Assembly (NCBI RefSeq): GCF_020149935.1
Contig: NZ_CP083757.1
Location: forward strand, 2,195,501-2,259,500
Direction of reading: 5' to 3'
Source: Marinilongibacter aquaticus
GTDB taxonomy: Bacteria > Bacteroidota > Bacteroidia > Cytophagales > Spirosomataceae
DNA length: 64,000 nucleotides
Positions 1-8,630 of the stretch are shown in pieces (position 1 is the stretch's first letter; every line of letters starts with the position of its first letter). The position numbers and the translations under genes are program-made. The notes under the pieces were generated by a model. It saw only the letters and a list, made by a program, of their open reading frames with translations. It searched no databases and was not told the origin of the DNA.

Positions 1-399
1 CGATCCGTCGGGCAGATGCAATTCCTTTTGCTCGCCATAGGCCGTTTCTACCACAACCGGACTTCTGTATTCCCAAACTTTATAAGACAGGAAACCAAAT
101 ACGAGAAGCAGGGCGGCCGCCCATGGCAATACGCGTATATTCTTCGCCCAAACAAAAAACGGATAGGCCCTTTCTTCCACCTCAATTTGCTCCATTGTTC
201 TTTGCCTGATCCTCTGCTTTACGGCCTGCTCAAGGTCTGGATAAGCCTTCAAATTGGGCTCCAGTTTTTTGTAAAGGCTCTCGGGGTTCGTTGCATAAAT
301 CGGAATGGCATCCAGAATCAGTTGAATCTCCAATTCATTGCACTTTCCCTGATGAAATTTTAGCAACAATGCTTCAAAATCATGCTCGTTTATATTCAT
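1..399 (-). CDS. FecR-family anti-sigma factor, C-terminal part outside window
   Basis: The minus strand is open from an ATG at 399-397 to the left edge, giving 133 codons without a stop. The start reads MNINEHDFEALLLKFHQGKC, the usual acidic N-terminal anti-sigma region. A membrane segment follows at about residues 92-106 (VLPWAAALLLVFGFL). The visible end reads TAYGEQKELHLPDGS, which matches the opening of the periplasmic FecR domain. FecR proteins hold an ECF sigma factor at the inner membrane and pass on a signal from a TonB-dependent receptor. The partner is almost certainly the divergent sigma gene starting 112 bases away. The receptor-contact region lies outside the window. The family call is firm; the signal is unknown. 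Confidence 0.85.
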   Translation of the reverse strand, partial: MNINEHDFEALLLKFHQGKCNELEIQLILDAIPIYATNPESLYKKLEPNLKAYPDLEQAVKQRIRQRTMEQIEVEERAYPFFVWAKNIRVLPWAAALLLVFGFLSYKVWEYRSPVVVETAYGEQKELHLPDGS

Positions 400-511
400 T
401 TCCTTTTCCTAGATTTTTTATGAATAACTTTACTTTCAATCCGAAGAAAACTTAGATTCGTACTACTTTTGAATTCTTTTTTTATGTTTTTTTCTTCAGA
501 AAAAACCACTA

Positions 512-1069
512 ATGACTGACTATGAGAATATTATAAAACTAAAAAAAGGAGACACAAACGGTCTTCAATTGCTAATGGAAGAGTACCAAAAGGCTCTTTT
601 CCATTATGCTTTGGGTTTTGTATGGTCAAAAGAGACCGCAGAAGAAATCACCTCTGATGTGTTTGTGAAACTGTGGAAAAAAAGAGCTGATTTAGAGAGC
701 TCTCGACCATTGAAAGGACTGCTTTTCAGGATCTGTCACGACCTCTGTATCGATCATTTGAGAAAGACCGCGAAAAGCCAAGAATTGAGGAAAGAGTTTG
801 TTCTCAATTATCTTCAGGCTCATAGCGAAGACCCGAACGCTCCGACGGCCGAAAGTGCCCAGCTCGAAAAGGTGAAATCACTTATCGAACAACTGCCCAA
901 AAAGTGCCGTGAAGTGATGAAATTGCGGTATGAAGAAGGTCTTTCGCTTGCCGAGATTTCCGAAAGGTTGGACATTTCGCCCAATACTGTACAAAACCAT
1001 TTGGTAAAAGGTCTAAAAATCTTGCGTGGATTTCTCTTGTCCCTTCTTCCTCTACTTTTTTCCGAATAA
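512..1069 (+). CDS. ECF RNA polymerase sigma factor, FecI/RpoE-like
   Basis: This 185-residue protein has the two-domain ECF layout. Region 2 lies at about residues 12-85, with FVKLWKKRADL and the DLCIDHLRK segment. Region 4 lies at about 115-170, with QLPKKCREVMKLRYEEGLS and the helix-turn-helix SLAEISERLDISPNTVQNHL. The C-terminus is hydrophobic (LLSLLPLLFSE), as is common in Bacteroidota sigma factors paired with FecR. It should direct RNA polymerase to promoters of a surface-receptor regulon when released by the divergent FecR. No SusC/SusD pair lies beside it here, so its target is not shown by context. Confidence 0.93.
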   Translation: MTDYENIIKLKKGDTNGLQLLMEEYQKALFHYALGFVWSKETAEEITSDVFVKLWKKRADLESSRPLKGLLFRICHDLCIDHLRKTAKSQELRKEFVLNYLQAHSEDPNAPTAESAQLEKVKSLIEQLPKKCREVMKLRYEEGLSLAEISERLDISPNTVQNHLVKGLKILRGFLLSLLPLLFSE

Positions 1070-1147
1070 TCAATTCGGCGAAGAGCAAAATCTGTATTCT
1101 TTTTGTAAGTTTGACAGTTCTTGTTTTTACTTTAAACTCAAAACCTA

Positions 1148-1933
1148 ATGAAAAAGATAAAAATTGCATTGGCTTTGGCGGCCTTTACGCTTAGCTCGGC
1201 AAGTTTTGCTCAACACTACTCTAGCGAGCCTCCTAAGGTATCTCCTATGCCTATGAAACCTGAAATGACGGAGATCTGGGAACCTGAGGTTGCGGTAGTA
1301 ACTCCTGGAAAAAATCTGGGCGATGCTCCATCCGATGCCATTGTACTTTTCGACGGCAGTAATTTCAACCAATGGGAAAGTGCGAAAGACCCTTCCATCG
1401 CAGTGCCTTGGGATATTATCGACGGCGATTACATGCAAGTAAAACCCAATTCAGGCAACATCCAGACAAAAATGAAATTTGGCGATTGCCAATTGCACAT
1501 TGAGTTTTCGGCTCCTGACGACGCCAAAGGGGTAAGCCAAGGTCGCGGAAACTCTGGAATTTTCTTCCAAAATCGTTACGAACTTCAAGTGCTTGATTCG
1601 TACCACAACAGAACCTACCGCAACGGCCAAGCGGGTGCGATCTACAAAGATCACGCTCCTCTTGTCAACCCGATCAAAGGCCCATTGGAGTGGAACAAAT
1701 ACGATATCGTGTACACCGCTCCGCGTTTCAAAGAAAATGGCCAGATCGATTATCCAGCAAGAATTACAGTATTCATGAATGGCGTTTTGGTACAAAACAA
1801 CGCTACCATCAATGGATTAACACTTTACATCGGCTTGCACAATTACCCAGAAGCCCACGGCGAAGATGTGATTTCATTGCAAGATCACGGAAACACCACG
1901 CAGTTCAGAAACATCTGGATTCGCCCGCTTTAA
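1148..1933 (+). CDS. Secreted DUF1080 protein (3-keto-disaccharide hydrolase-like)
   Basis: The 261-residue product starts with a clear signal peptide (KIALALAAFTLSSASFAQ, cleavage near residue 22). The body is a DUF1080 concanavalin-type sandwich: AIVLFDGSNFNQWES near residue 66, then GRGNSGIFFQNRYELQVLDS in the middle, and a C-terminal strand ending FRNIWIRPL. DUF1080 proteins include hydrolases of 3-keto-glycosides, and many are uncharacterised. The protein should be periplasmic or exported. A strong hairpin terminator follows the stop, so it is probably transcribed alone. The substrate cannot be told from sequence. Confidence 0.85.
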   Translation: MKKIKIALALAAFTLSSASFAQHYSSEPPKVSPMPMKPEMTEIWEPEVAVVTPGKNLGDAPSDAIVLFDGSNFNQWESAKDPSIAVPWDIIDGDYMQVKPNSGNIQTKMKFGDCQLHIEFSAPDDAKGVSQGRGNSGIFFQNRYELQVLDSYHNRTYRNGQAGAIYKDHAPLVNPIKGPLEWNKYDIVYTAPRFKENGQIDYPARITVFMNGVLVQNNATINGLTLYIGLHNYPEAHGEDVISLQDHGNTTQFRNIWIRPL

Positions 1934-1970
1934 TTTCCGGGTTTCGTAATCTTGAAAAAGCCTTAATTTT

Positions 1971-1995
1971 GGGGAGCAATTGCTCCCCATTTTTT
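1971..1995 (+). terminator. Intrinsic terminator touching the prmC start codon
   Basis: Arms GGGGAGC and GCTCCCC surround AATT (1971-1988) and are followed by ATTTTT. The prmC ATG begins at 1996, directly after the T run. It ends the DUF1080 transcript, and in a read-through transcript it would fold across the prmC initiation region. Confidence 0.85.
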
Positions 1996-2826
1996 ATGCC
2001 CTTTGCACAAGAATTATACAAAGAATCGCTTGAAAAGCTGCAAGCGGCAGGCTTTGGTGAAGCCCAAAGCACAGCATACCGCTTGCTGGAAGACGGTTTC
2101 CAAGTAAGCAAAATCGACATCGTGCTGAACAAGCCCGTGGAGATTGACCGAATCGCCCATGCCAAAGCCATTGAGCGGATACTCGACCATGAGCCCCTCC
2201 AACAAGTTTTGGGCTTCACCTATTTTCTAAACAGAAAGTTCGCGGTCAACAGAGAGGTGCTAATTCCAAGACCCGAAACAGAAGAATTGGTACTTTGGGC
2301 AAAAGAATTGAAACTGCATGCACCAAACATTTTGGATGTCGGTACCGGATCGGGCTGCATTGCCGTCAGCTTGGCTCTTGAATACCCCGAAGCAAATGTA
2401 AAGGCCTTGGATATTTCTGAAAAGGCTTTGGAAACAGCAAAAAACAATGCTCTGGCCAATGGTAGCAAAGTGGAATTCATGCAATGCAATTTTCTCAAAG
2501 ACGGACCTTCTGGCCCTTTCGATCTCATTGTAAGCAACCCGCCCTATATCCGCGAATTGGAGGCCACAGAAATGGAAAAAAACGTTTTGGAATTTGAACC
2601 GCATACCGCCCTTTTCGTTCCCGATACCAAGCCTTTGCTTTTTTACGAAGCCCTGGCGAATTTTGGCCTACAGCAAGAAGAGACTTACGTTTTGGTCGAA
2701 ATAAACAGTTATCTTGGTTTAGAAACCCAAAGCTTATTCTTGCAAAAAGGATACAAAGAAGTGCAGTTGAGACAAGATTTCTACGGGAAGGATCGTTTTG
2801 TTCTCGCTAAAAAATCGAGGTCTTAA
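1996..2826 (+). CDS. prmC: Peptide chain release factor N5-glutamine methyltransferase
   Basis: PrmC methylates the glutamine of the GGQ loop of release factors RF1 and RF2 using S-adenosylmethionine. The 276-residue product has the N-terminal helical domain, the SAM-binding loop DVGTGSGCIAVSLA near residue 114 and the hallmark catalytic motif SNPPYI near residue 182. The frame is open far upstream, but only as antisense-free overlap with the DUF1080 gene. The ATG at 1996 (MPFAQELYKE) gives the normal family length and was chosen for that reason. A terminator hairpin sits directly before the start. A MoxR gene follows 39 bases downstream. Confidence 0.92.
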   Translation: MPFAQELYKESLEKLQAAGFGEAQSTAYRLLEDGFQVSKIDIVLNKPVEIDRIAHAKAIERILDHEPLQQVLGFTYFLNRKFAVNREVLIPRPETEELVLWAKELKLHAPNILDVGTGSGCIAVSLALEYPEANVKALDISEKALETAKNNALANGSKVEFMQCNFLKDGPSGPFDLIVSNPPYIRELEATEMEKNVLEFEPHTALFVPDTKPLLFYEALANFGLQQEETYVLVEINSYLGLETQSLFLQKGYKEVQLRQDFYGKDRFVLAKKSRS

Positions 2827-2865
2827 GCGATTTATCATTAATTTCACGAAATTTTAAACGTCTGA

Positions 2866-3843
2866 ATGAGCAGCAGTCAAGAAGAACTTCAAGAAAAAAT
2901 TCAGCTGGTATTTGAGGAAGTCCAAAAAGTGGTGGTTGGGCAAGATTACTTGGTAAATAGATTATTGATCGGTCTTTTTACGGGTGGTCATATTTTGCTC
3001 GAGGGTGTGCCGGGATTAGCCAAAACAAAGACCATCAATACCTTGGCACAGGTATTGGAAATGGGCTTCAAAAGACTGCAATTCACGCCAGACCTTCTCC
3101 CGGCCGACTTGATCGGCACCATGATCTACAATCAAAAATCAGGCGATTTTGAAGTAAAAAAAGGGCCTATTTTCTCGAACCTTATTCTGGCCGACGAAGT
3201 AAACCGGGCTCCGGCCAAGGTACAATCTGCACTTTTGGAAGCCATGGCCGAAAAGCAAGTGACGATCGGTGCAGAAACCTATCCATTGGAAAAACCCTTC
3301 TTGGTGATGGCCACACAAAACCCTGTAGAGCAAGAAGGTACATATCCTTTGCCCGAAGCCCAAGTCGACCGGTTTATGATGAAAATCTTTGTAAACTATC
3401 TCGACAAGAAAAGTGAACTCGAGGTGCTTCGCCGCATGACCGACCTGGAGTGGGATTACAAACCGAAGAAAATCCTTTCTTCTGAAGATATTCTCAAAAT
3501 CAGGCACGAAGTAAACAAAGTGGAAATCTCCGATATGCTCGAACGCTATATCGTTGAACTCGTATTTGCCACCCGATTCCCCGAAGAATACGGATTGGAA
3601 GAAGAAGCCCATTATGTGCAATTTGGCGTCTCACCGCGGGCGGGCATTGCCCTTTACAATGCCGCAAAAGCCAATGCTTATTTCGACGGTCGAGACTATG
3701 TACTACCCGACGACATCAAACCCATGGTGAACGACATTTTCAATCACCGCATAATATTGAATTACGAAGCCGATGCCGACGGTGTAACCGCGAAGCAAAT
3801 CGTAGAACGTATACTCTCGAAAGTAGCTATCGCTGGAAGGTAA
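2866..3843 (+). CDS. MoxR-family AAA+ ATPase
   Basis: This 325-residue ATPase has a Walker A GVPGLAKTKT near residue 47, a Walker B and sensor region with LILADEVNRAPAKVQSALLE near 106, and a PVEQEGTYPLPEAQVDRF segment near 147 that is diagnostic of MoxR proteins. MoxR ATPases act as chaperone-like factors in maturing other proteins, often with von Willebrand factor A partners. No such partner lies next to it: it follows prmC and meets hemB tail to tail with only four bases between the stops. Confidence 0.93.
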   Translation: MSSSQEELQEKIQLVFEEVQKVVVGQDYLVNRLLIGLFTGGHILLEGVPGLAKTKTINTLAQVLEMGFKRLQFTPDLLPADLIGTMIYNQKSGDFEVKKGPIFSNLILADEVNRAPAKVQSALLEAMAEKQVTIGAETYPLEKPFLVMATQNPVEQEGTYPLPEAQVDRFMMKIFVNYLDKKSELEVLRRMTDLEWDYKPKKILSSEDILKIRHEVNKVEISDMLERYIVELVFATRFPEEYGLEEEAHYVQFGVSPRAGIALYNAAKANAYFDGRDYVLPDDIKPMVNDIFNHRIILNYEADADGVTAKQIVERILSKVAIAGR

Positions 3844-3847
3844 CGGG

Positions 3848-4825
3848 CTATTTGGCCAATAGGCTTGCCGCTTCTTTGGCGAAGTAGGTCAAGATCACAT
3901 CCGCACCTGCTCTTTTCATGCTCAAAAGCATTTCCATCATGGCTTTTTCACCGTCAATCCATCCGTTTGCCGCAGTGGCCTTGATCATCGCATATTCGCC
4001 CGAAACATTGTAAGCTGTCACTGGAATCTCGAAATTATCTTTCAAGGTTTTGATCACATCCAAATAACTGAAAGCCGGCTTCACCATCAACATATCCGCA
4101 CCCTCCTGAAAATCGAGTTCGGCCTCCAACAAAGCCTCCTTTACATTCGCAGGGTTCATTTGGTATGTCTTTTTATCGCCGAATTTGGGAGCAGAATCCA
4201 ACGCATCGCGGAAAGGTCCGTAAAAAGCAGAAGCATATTTAGCCGAATACGCCATAATGCTCACCTCTTCGAAACCCGCTTCATCCAAAGCTTCGCGTAT
4301 GGCACCAATTCGCCCATCCATCATATCCGAAGGCCCAATAATATCGGCTCCGGCTTGGGCCTGAGCCACCGACATTTTGCACAAAATATCGACGGTTTCG
4401 TCGTTCAATATCTTGCCATCTTCCACAATGCCATCGTGGCCATCCGAACTGTACGGATCCATGGCGACATCGGTCATGATCAGAAGCTCTGGAAAGTTGG
4501 CCTTTATCGCCGAAAGAGCTTTCAAATAAAGGGTTTCGGGCATGGCACTTTCGCTGGCATACTTATCCTTTTTGCTTTCGGGATAATTGGGGAAAAGGCA
4601 AATACAGCGTATGCCCAAATCCACAACTTCTTGCAGTTCAATTAAGAGTTCGTCCAATGTAAAGCGATAAATACCGGGCATAGATTTCACCTCCACCTTT
4701 TGGCCTTCGCCTTCCATTACAAACATGGGAAAAATAAAATCGGATACGGAAAGCTGGTTTTCGGCCACCATCTCGCGAATAGCCGCCGTTCTGCGATTCC
4801 TTCGGGGTCTTCTTGTTAATTGCAT
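3848..4825 (-). CDS. hemB: Delta-aminolevulinic acid dehydratase (porphobilinogen synthase)
   Basis: HemB condenses two 5-aminolevulinate molecules to porphobilinogen in haem synthesis. The chosen ATG at 4825 (MQLTRRPRRNRR) gives 325 residues, the normal length; the longer open frame runs into the upstream gene. Visible motifs are the N-terminal RRPRRNR segment, DVAMDPYSSDGHDGIV near residue 120, the active-site lysine region MAYSAKYASAFYGPFRDA, and the Schiff-base region MLMVKPAFSYLDVI. The transporter gene upstream ends 23 bases away on the same strand, so the two may be co-transcribed. hemE lies far away at 53896. Confidence 0.95.
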   Translation of the reverse strand: MQLTRRPRRNRRTAAIREMVAENQLSVSDFIFPMFVMEGEGQKVEVKSMPGIYRFTLDELLIELQEVVDLGIRCICLFPNYPESKKDKYASESAMPETLYLKALSAIKANFPELLIMTDVAMDPYSSDGHDGIVEDGKILNDETVDILCKMSVAQAQAGADIIGPSDMMDGRIGAIREALDEAGFEEVSIMAYSAKYASAFYGPFRDALDSAPKFGDKKTYQMNPANVKEALLEAELDFQEGADMLMVKPAFSYLDVIKTLKDNFEIPVTAYNVSGEYAMIKATAANGWIDGEKAMMEMLLSMKRAGADVILTYFAKEAASLLAK

Positions 4826-4848
4826 ATTCAAATTTCTCTGGTGCAAAT

Positions 4849-6333
4849 TTACAAATAAACGCCCAAGATAAGAGCAATGACCAAGGTACAATATAGGATG
4901 AGCACCAACGGAATGACGAATTTCAGCCATTTATTGAAACCCACATTGACCATTGTGAGCGAGGCCAGCACCAGACCCGTAGGATTTATAAAAGCCATCA
5001 ACCCTTGGCCGTATATGTACGCATTGACGATCAATTCGCGGCCCATTCCCATCACATCTGCCAATGGGGCAAAAATGGGCATTGTCAAAACCGCCATGCC
5101 TGAAGAAGACGGCACAAACAAAGAAAGACCCATGTATATCAAGTGCAGAAGTGTAATGAACAAAGGCTTCGACATACCAGAAACAGCGGTCGAACTGTAA
5201 TAAAGTAAAGTATCCGCAATTTGGCCCTCTTCCATCAAAACCGTCACTCCGCGGGCTATGCCGATGATCAGGGCCACGCTCAAGAGATCCTGAGCCCCTT
5301 CGATGAATGCAGTTAGAAATCGAGACTCTTTCAATCTCGCCACAAAGCCAATGAGCAAACTCCCAGCGAAAAACACAGTGGTCATTTCCAAAAACCACCA
5401 TTCCAATCGAGACACTCCGTAAATCATCACGGCAAAGCAGATGGCGAAAATCATGAGCACGCTCTTTTGCGAAAAATTCATCTGCGAATTCACCGCGTTT
5501 TCTTCCTTGAAAAAGAGCCCTTTGATTTCTTCTCTTTGTGAATACACTAAAGAGTAGGTCGGCTGTTGTTTCACTCGTTTGGCGTAACGCACGATATAAA
5601 TTACACAAATGCTTAAACCTACCAGAAATACCACTATGCGTCCATCGAGGCCAAGAGTCCAATTTATCCCTGCGGCTTCCGAACCGATAATCACACTGAA
5701 CGGATTCACGGTACTGGCCAAAGTACCAATGGACGAGCCCAAATAAATTGAAGCCACCGCCACCATGGCGTCGTATCCTGCCGCTAAAAATACCGGCACA
5801 AGAATAGGATAAAAGGCGATGGTTTCTTCGGCCAAGCCGAAAGTTGTCCCACCCAAAGCCATCAAAAAAGTGATGAGTACAATCAACCAATATTCCTTTC
5901 CTTTCAACATGCGAGCCAAAACCACTACGCCTGCATCAAATGCTCCTGTGGCATGCACTACACCAATGGCCCCGCCTAAAATCAGGACAAAAAGAATGAT
6001 ATCAATCGACTGTGTCAAGCCCTGTAAAGGAGCTTGCAAAAACGCCAGTACACCTTGAGGTTTGGCCGCAGTTCGGTGGTAAGTCCCGGGGATACCCACC
6101 GGTTTCCAGAGCGATCCGTCTTCAAAGGATGCCAATGGAATTTTCACACCCAGACTATCCAAAGTCTGTTGTGTTGCGGCCAAGTCCACACTTTGGCTAC
6201 CCGATACTTTAAAAAGTTCAGCCTCGTGATCATAAGCCAATCGATCAAATTGGCCGGCAGGAACAAACCAAGTCAACAAAGCTACCACCGCAGTGATCAA
6301 AAGCAAAACCGTATGGGCTTTCGGGAATTTCAC
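4849..6333 (-). CDS. YfcC-family (DcuC-like) membrane transporter
   Basis: This is a polytopic membrane protein of about 494 residues. The open N-terminal motif KFPKAHTVLLLITAVVALL followed by TWFVPAGQFD is typical of YfcC-family carriers in the DcuC/ion transporter group, proposed to move carboxylates or amino acids. Later conserved parts are GGTTFGLAEETIAFYPILVP, SSIGTLASTVNPFSVIIG and a C-terminal FVPSSSGMAVLTMPI segment. The start is uncertain: the frame is open to 6417, but the family usually starts right at KFP, so I chose the GTG at 6333. The substrate is not known. Confidence 0.85.
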   Translation of the reverse strand: MKFPKAHTVLLLITAVVALLTWFVPAGQFDRLAYDHEAELFKVSGSQSVDLAATQQTLDSLGVKIPLASFEDGSLWKPVGIPGTYHRTAAKPQGVLAFLQAPLQGLTQSIDIILFVLILGGAIGVVHATGAFDAGVVVLARMLKGKEYWLIVLITFLMALGGTTFGLAEETIAFYPILVPVFLAAGYDAMVAVASIYLGSSIGTLASTVNPFSVIIGSEAAGINWTLGLDGRIVVFLVGLSICVIYIVRYAKRVKQQPTYSLVYSQREEIKGLFFKEENAVNSQMNFSQKSVLMIFAICFAVMIYGVSRLEWWFLEMTTVFFAGSLLIGFVARLKESRFLTAFIEGAQDLLSVALIIGIARGVTVLMEEGQIADTLLYYSSTAVSGMSKPLFITLLHLIYMGLSLFVPSSSGMAVLTMPIFAPLADVMGMGRELIVNAYIYGQGLMAFINPTGLVLASLTMVNVGFNKWLKFVIPLVLILYCTLVIALILGVYL

Positions 6334-6463
6334 TTCACAATTAATTTGATGTTCAAAAATGCACTGACACCCTTTCCGTACAGAACGAGAGCAAGCAAAG
6401 TAAATAAAATCCGACAAAAGCTCTTTTCAAACTCGCAGCTTCCGGCAATAATTCACAAAATAA

Positions 6464-6490
6464 GGGGCGGCTCAAGTTTTGAGCCGCCCC
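6464..6490 (-). terminator. Intrinsic terminator after the prohibitin-like gene
   Basis: A perfect 12-bp stem (GGGGCGGCTCAA with TTGAGCCGCCCC) and a three-base loop lie 27 bases after the stop of the leftward gene. On the minus strand it is followed by TTATTTTG. Confidence 0.85.
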
Positions 6491-6517
6491 TTCCTTCCCT
6501 ATTTTCGAGCAAGTGCA

Positions 6518-7423
6518 TTAAGGATTAATCAGAATATTTCCGTCCTTTCCCGAACCGAGAATCACAATTTTTGCATTGTCAGATTCGGCCAATTCCTTCT
6601 GGGCCTTTATGGCCTCGTATTTCAACTGCCTGTCTGTCAAAGTCGATGTGATAATCTTTTGATAATCGGCTATACCTTGTGCCTCTACACGTTTTCTTTC
6701 CGCCTCTTGTTTCTCCTTTTGCAATACAAAAGTCATTTTTTGGGCTTCTTGCTCAGCATTGATTTTCGATTCAATTGCTCTTTTTACCGATTCGGGCAAA
6801 GTGATGTTTCTCACCAACAATTGCTCCAAAACCAAACCTCGCTCTTTAAAATCCCGGTCTATAGCTTCGAAAATTTTACCTTGAAACTCTTCTCTTCGCG
6901 AAGAATAAAGCGACACGGCCTCATAATTGGCAGCCAAGTCACGAATTCGCGTACGGGCAATTGGACGCACGATCACATCGCGGTAGTTCGTGCCCAACTC
7001 GCGGTAAATTGCAGGTGCACTTTGCGGAATAATGCGATAAAGCACGGTAAGGTCGATGGTCACTTCCAGGCCGTCTGCCGAAAGAGCCCGAATGGCGTCA
7101 TCACCGCCTTTCACGCCTTCATCGTTTATGCCGCTCATGGTATAGTTTTGCGTTTTGATGTCGAACTCTCTCACCACAGCCAAAGGGTTCACGACATTCA
7201 AGCCACTGGGTAAAATCTCGTCTTTCACTTTCCCAAAAATGGCTTGCACACCCACCTGCCCAGGATTGATTTGCACCACAGCTTTCATGAAAAAGCCCAA
7301 TACCAACAGCACCACGCCGGCTATTCGAATAAGCTTTGCATAACGTTGCACTGGAGAAGCCGGATTGTTGACCACCAAACTTACGACAATGGCAACCAGC
7401 CCTAAAATCATTAACACGTTCAT
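6518..7423 (-). CDS. Prohibitin-like SPFH-domain membrane protein
   Basis: The product has about 301 residues from the ATG at 7423 (MNVLMILGLVAIVVS). It has a short N-terminal hydrophobic segment, a second one (GVVLLVLGFFMKAVVQI), then an SPFH domain with INPGQVGVQAIFGKVKDEILPSG split over residues 55-80. A charged coiled coil follows (MTFVLQKEKQEAERKRVEAQG). This layout matches bacterial prohibitins, which form large membrane rings and affect membrane proteolysis. Terminators on both sides suggest a single-gene unit. The start was moved 17 codons inward because the longer frame begins in the preceding hairpin region. Confidence 0.88.
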   Translation of the reverse strand: MNVLMILGLVAIVVSLVVNNPASPVQRYAKLIRIAGVVLLVLGFFMKAVVQINPGQVGVQAIFGKVKDEILPSGLNVVNPLAVVREFDIKTQNYTMSGINDEGVKGGDDAIRALSADGLEVTIDLTVLYRIIPQSAPAIYRELGTNYRDVIVRPIARTRIRDLAANYEAVSLYSSRREEFQGKIFEAIDRDFKERGLVLEQLLVRNITLPESVKRAIESKINAEQEAQKMTFVLQKEKQEAERKRVEAQGIADYQKIITSTLTDRQLKYEAIKAQKELAESDNAKIVILGSGKDGNILINP

Positions 7424-7450
7424 CTTTTTACTGTTTGTTTGCCTTAAGAT

Positions 7451-7497
7451 AAAAAAAGGCCAGGGAACCATCAACGATTTACATATGAGTGGTTCCC
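7451..7497 (-). terminator. Intrinsic terminator after the haem-binding-domain gene
   Basis: Arms GGGAACCA (7463-7470) and TGGTTCCC (7490-7497) form an 8-bp stem on a 19-base loop. On the minus strand it is followed by TGGCC and seven Ts, 33 bases after the stop of the leftward gene. Confidence 0.75.
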
Positions 7498-7529
7498 CGG
7501 CTATTTATCTGGTTTCTTCCTTCGATACT

Positions 7530-8024
7530 TTATTTTGCTGGACGCGGTGGACGCTGAAGATCCAAAGTGGTATCCGCTTTCATTTCCGCACGAATGCCCT
7601 TCGCCCAATCGATCAATTCACCTTTTTCGGCTTCGGTCAAGACCGCTTCTTTGTGCATCCATGTGTATTCATCCATGGGCATTTTCCCTTCCTCCACTTC
7701 CTCGATCAATTCCTCCAATTTATGATACGCTCTCCAAGGCTCGTAGCTTCCAAATTCCGAGAAATTGAAATGTCTTTTGCCATCTTCCACGTGCTCTTCC
7801 AAGTACCACGCGACAGGCTGGATCGAATTGTACCAAGGATATTGGGTATTGTTGCTGTGGCAGTCATTACAGGCTTTGGCCATAATGCTCTTCACACCCT
7901 CGGGCACATTGTGCACCTGCGTGATATCGTTTGGAGACAATTCCGAAGATTCATTTTTTTCGGGGCGAATAAACTGGATGATCACAAAGACCAACAGTAG
8001 GGCTATCAAAATTTTCTTGATCAT
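7530..8024 (-). CDS. Haem-binding-domain protein with one CxxCH site
   Basis: This is a 164-residue protein with an N-terminal membrane segment (KKILIALLLVFVIIQFI). The one haem attachment motif is CNDCHSNNTQYPWYNSIQP near residue 53. The pattern CxxCHSN-TxYPWY is typical of the Haem_bd domain family of Bacteroidota. The rest is helical and acidic, with EEVEEGKMPMDEYTWMHKEA near residue 110. It is probably an anchored periplasmic c-type cytochrome-like protein, perhaps involved in electron transfer. Its redox partner is not shown by the neighbours. Confidence 0.88.
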   Translation of the reverse strand: MIKKILIALLLVFVIIQFIRPEKNESSELSPNDITQVHNVPEGVKSIMAKACNDCHSNNTQYPWYNSIQPVAWYLEEHVEDGKRHFNFSEFGSYEPWRAYHKLEELIEEVEEGKMPMDEYTWMHKEAVLTEAEKGELIDWAKGIRAEMKADTTLDLQRPPRPAK

Positions 8025-8164
8025 GTTGAAAAGGTTAGCTTTTGGTTTCGATTATTGCAACAAGTTTACTAAAAAATACGGATTTAGAACAGTTCTATAT
8101 AATCTTTATCATTCCTTCACTCGATTGAAGTAAGCCCAAAAGCCTTTGAAAAAGCCAGCCCATA

Positions 8165-8515
8165 TCAAAGGACATCATCGTATGTACGTTCTCTGAAACC
8201 CACCCGCAATACTTTTCCATCCTTTTCGAATACAGGCCTTTTGATCATCGATGGGTTCGTTTGCATCAATTCAATGGCCTTCACCTTATCATCGGCCGAT
8301 GCCTTTTCTTCATCTGAAAGGGCACGAAATGTCGTACTCGCTTTGTTCAGAATCACTTTCAATTCCACCTGCTCAGTCCAATTCTCGATTTTATTTTTAT
8401 CTATCCCTTCGGTTTTATAATTGTGAAATTCATAGTTCACTCCTTTCTCATCCAGCCATTTCCTCGCCTTTTTCACTGTGTCACAATTCGGAATTCCGTA
8501 AAGTCTGTACGCCAT
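8165..8515 (-). CDS. ArsC/Spx/YffB-family thioredoxin-fold protein
   Basis: This 116-residue protein starts with YRLYGIPNCDTVKKARKWL, the single-cysteine signature of the ArsC-like family (Cys10 here). The C-terminal part has MIKRPVFEKDGKVLRVGF, the expected substrate-loop region. The family includes arsenate reductases, glutathione-dependent YffB proteins and Spx regulators. The sequence is closest in style to YffB/arsenate-reductase-like proteins, but the true reaction is not fixed. There is no arsenic operon around it. Confidence 0.88.
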   Translation of the reverse strand: MAYRLYGIPNCDTVKKARKWLDEKGVNYEFHNYKTEGIDKNKIENWTEQVELKVILNKASTTFRALSDEEKASADDKVKAIELMQTNPSMIKRPVFEKDGKVLRVGFRERTYDDVL

Positions 8516-8630
8516 TTCTTTCGTTTTTTTAACATTGATTTAACAGGCCAACAAAAGCCACGCTCTTGTTGTTTCCTCTTTTGTTTATAATTTTCGGTAA
8601 TATTACAGCTTCAAAAGCATCGCAAAACCC

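Noticed and set aside
16-363. 115-codon open frame on the plus strand at the left edge
   Set aside because: It is opposite the FecR gene, whose N-terminal region, membrane helix and FecR motif are clear.
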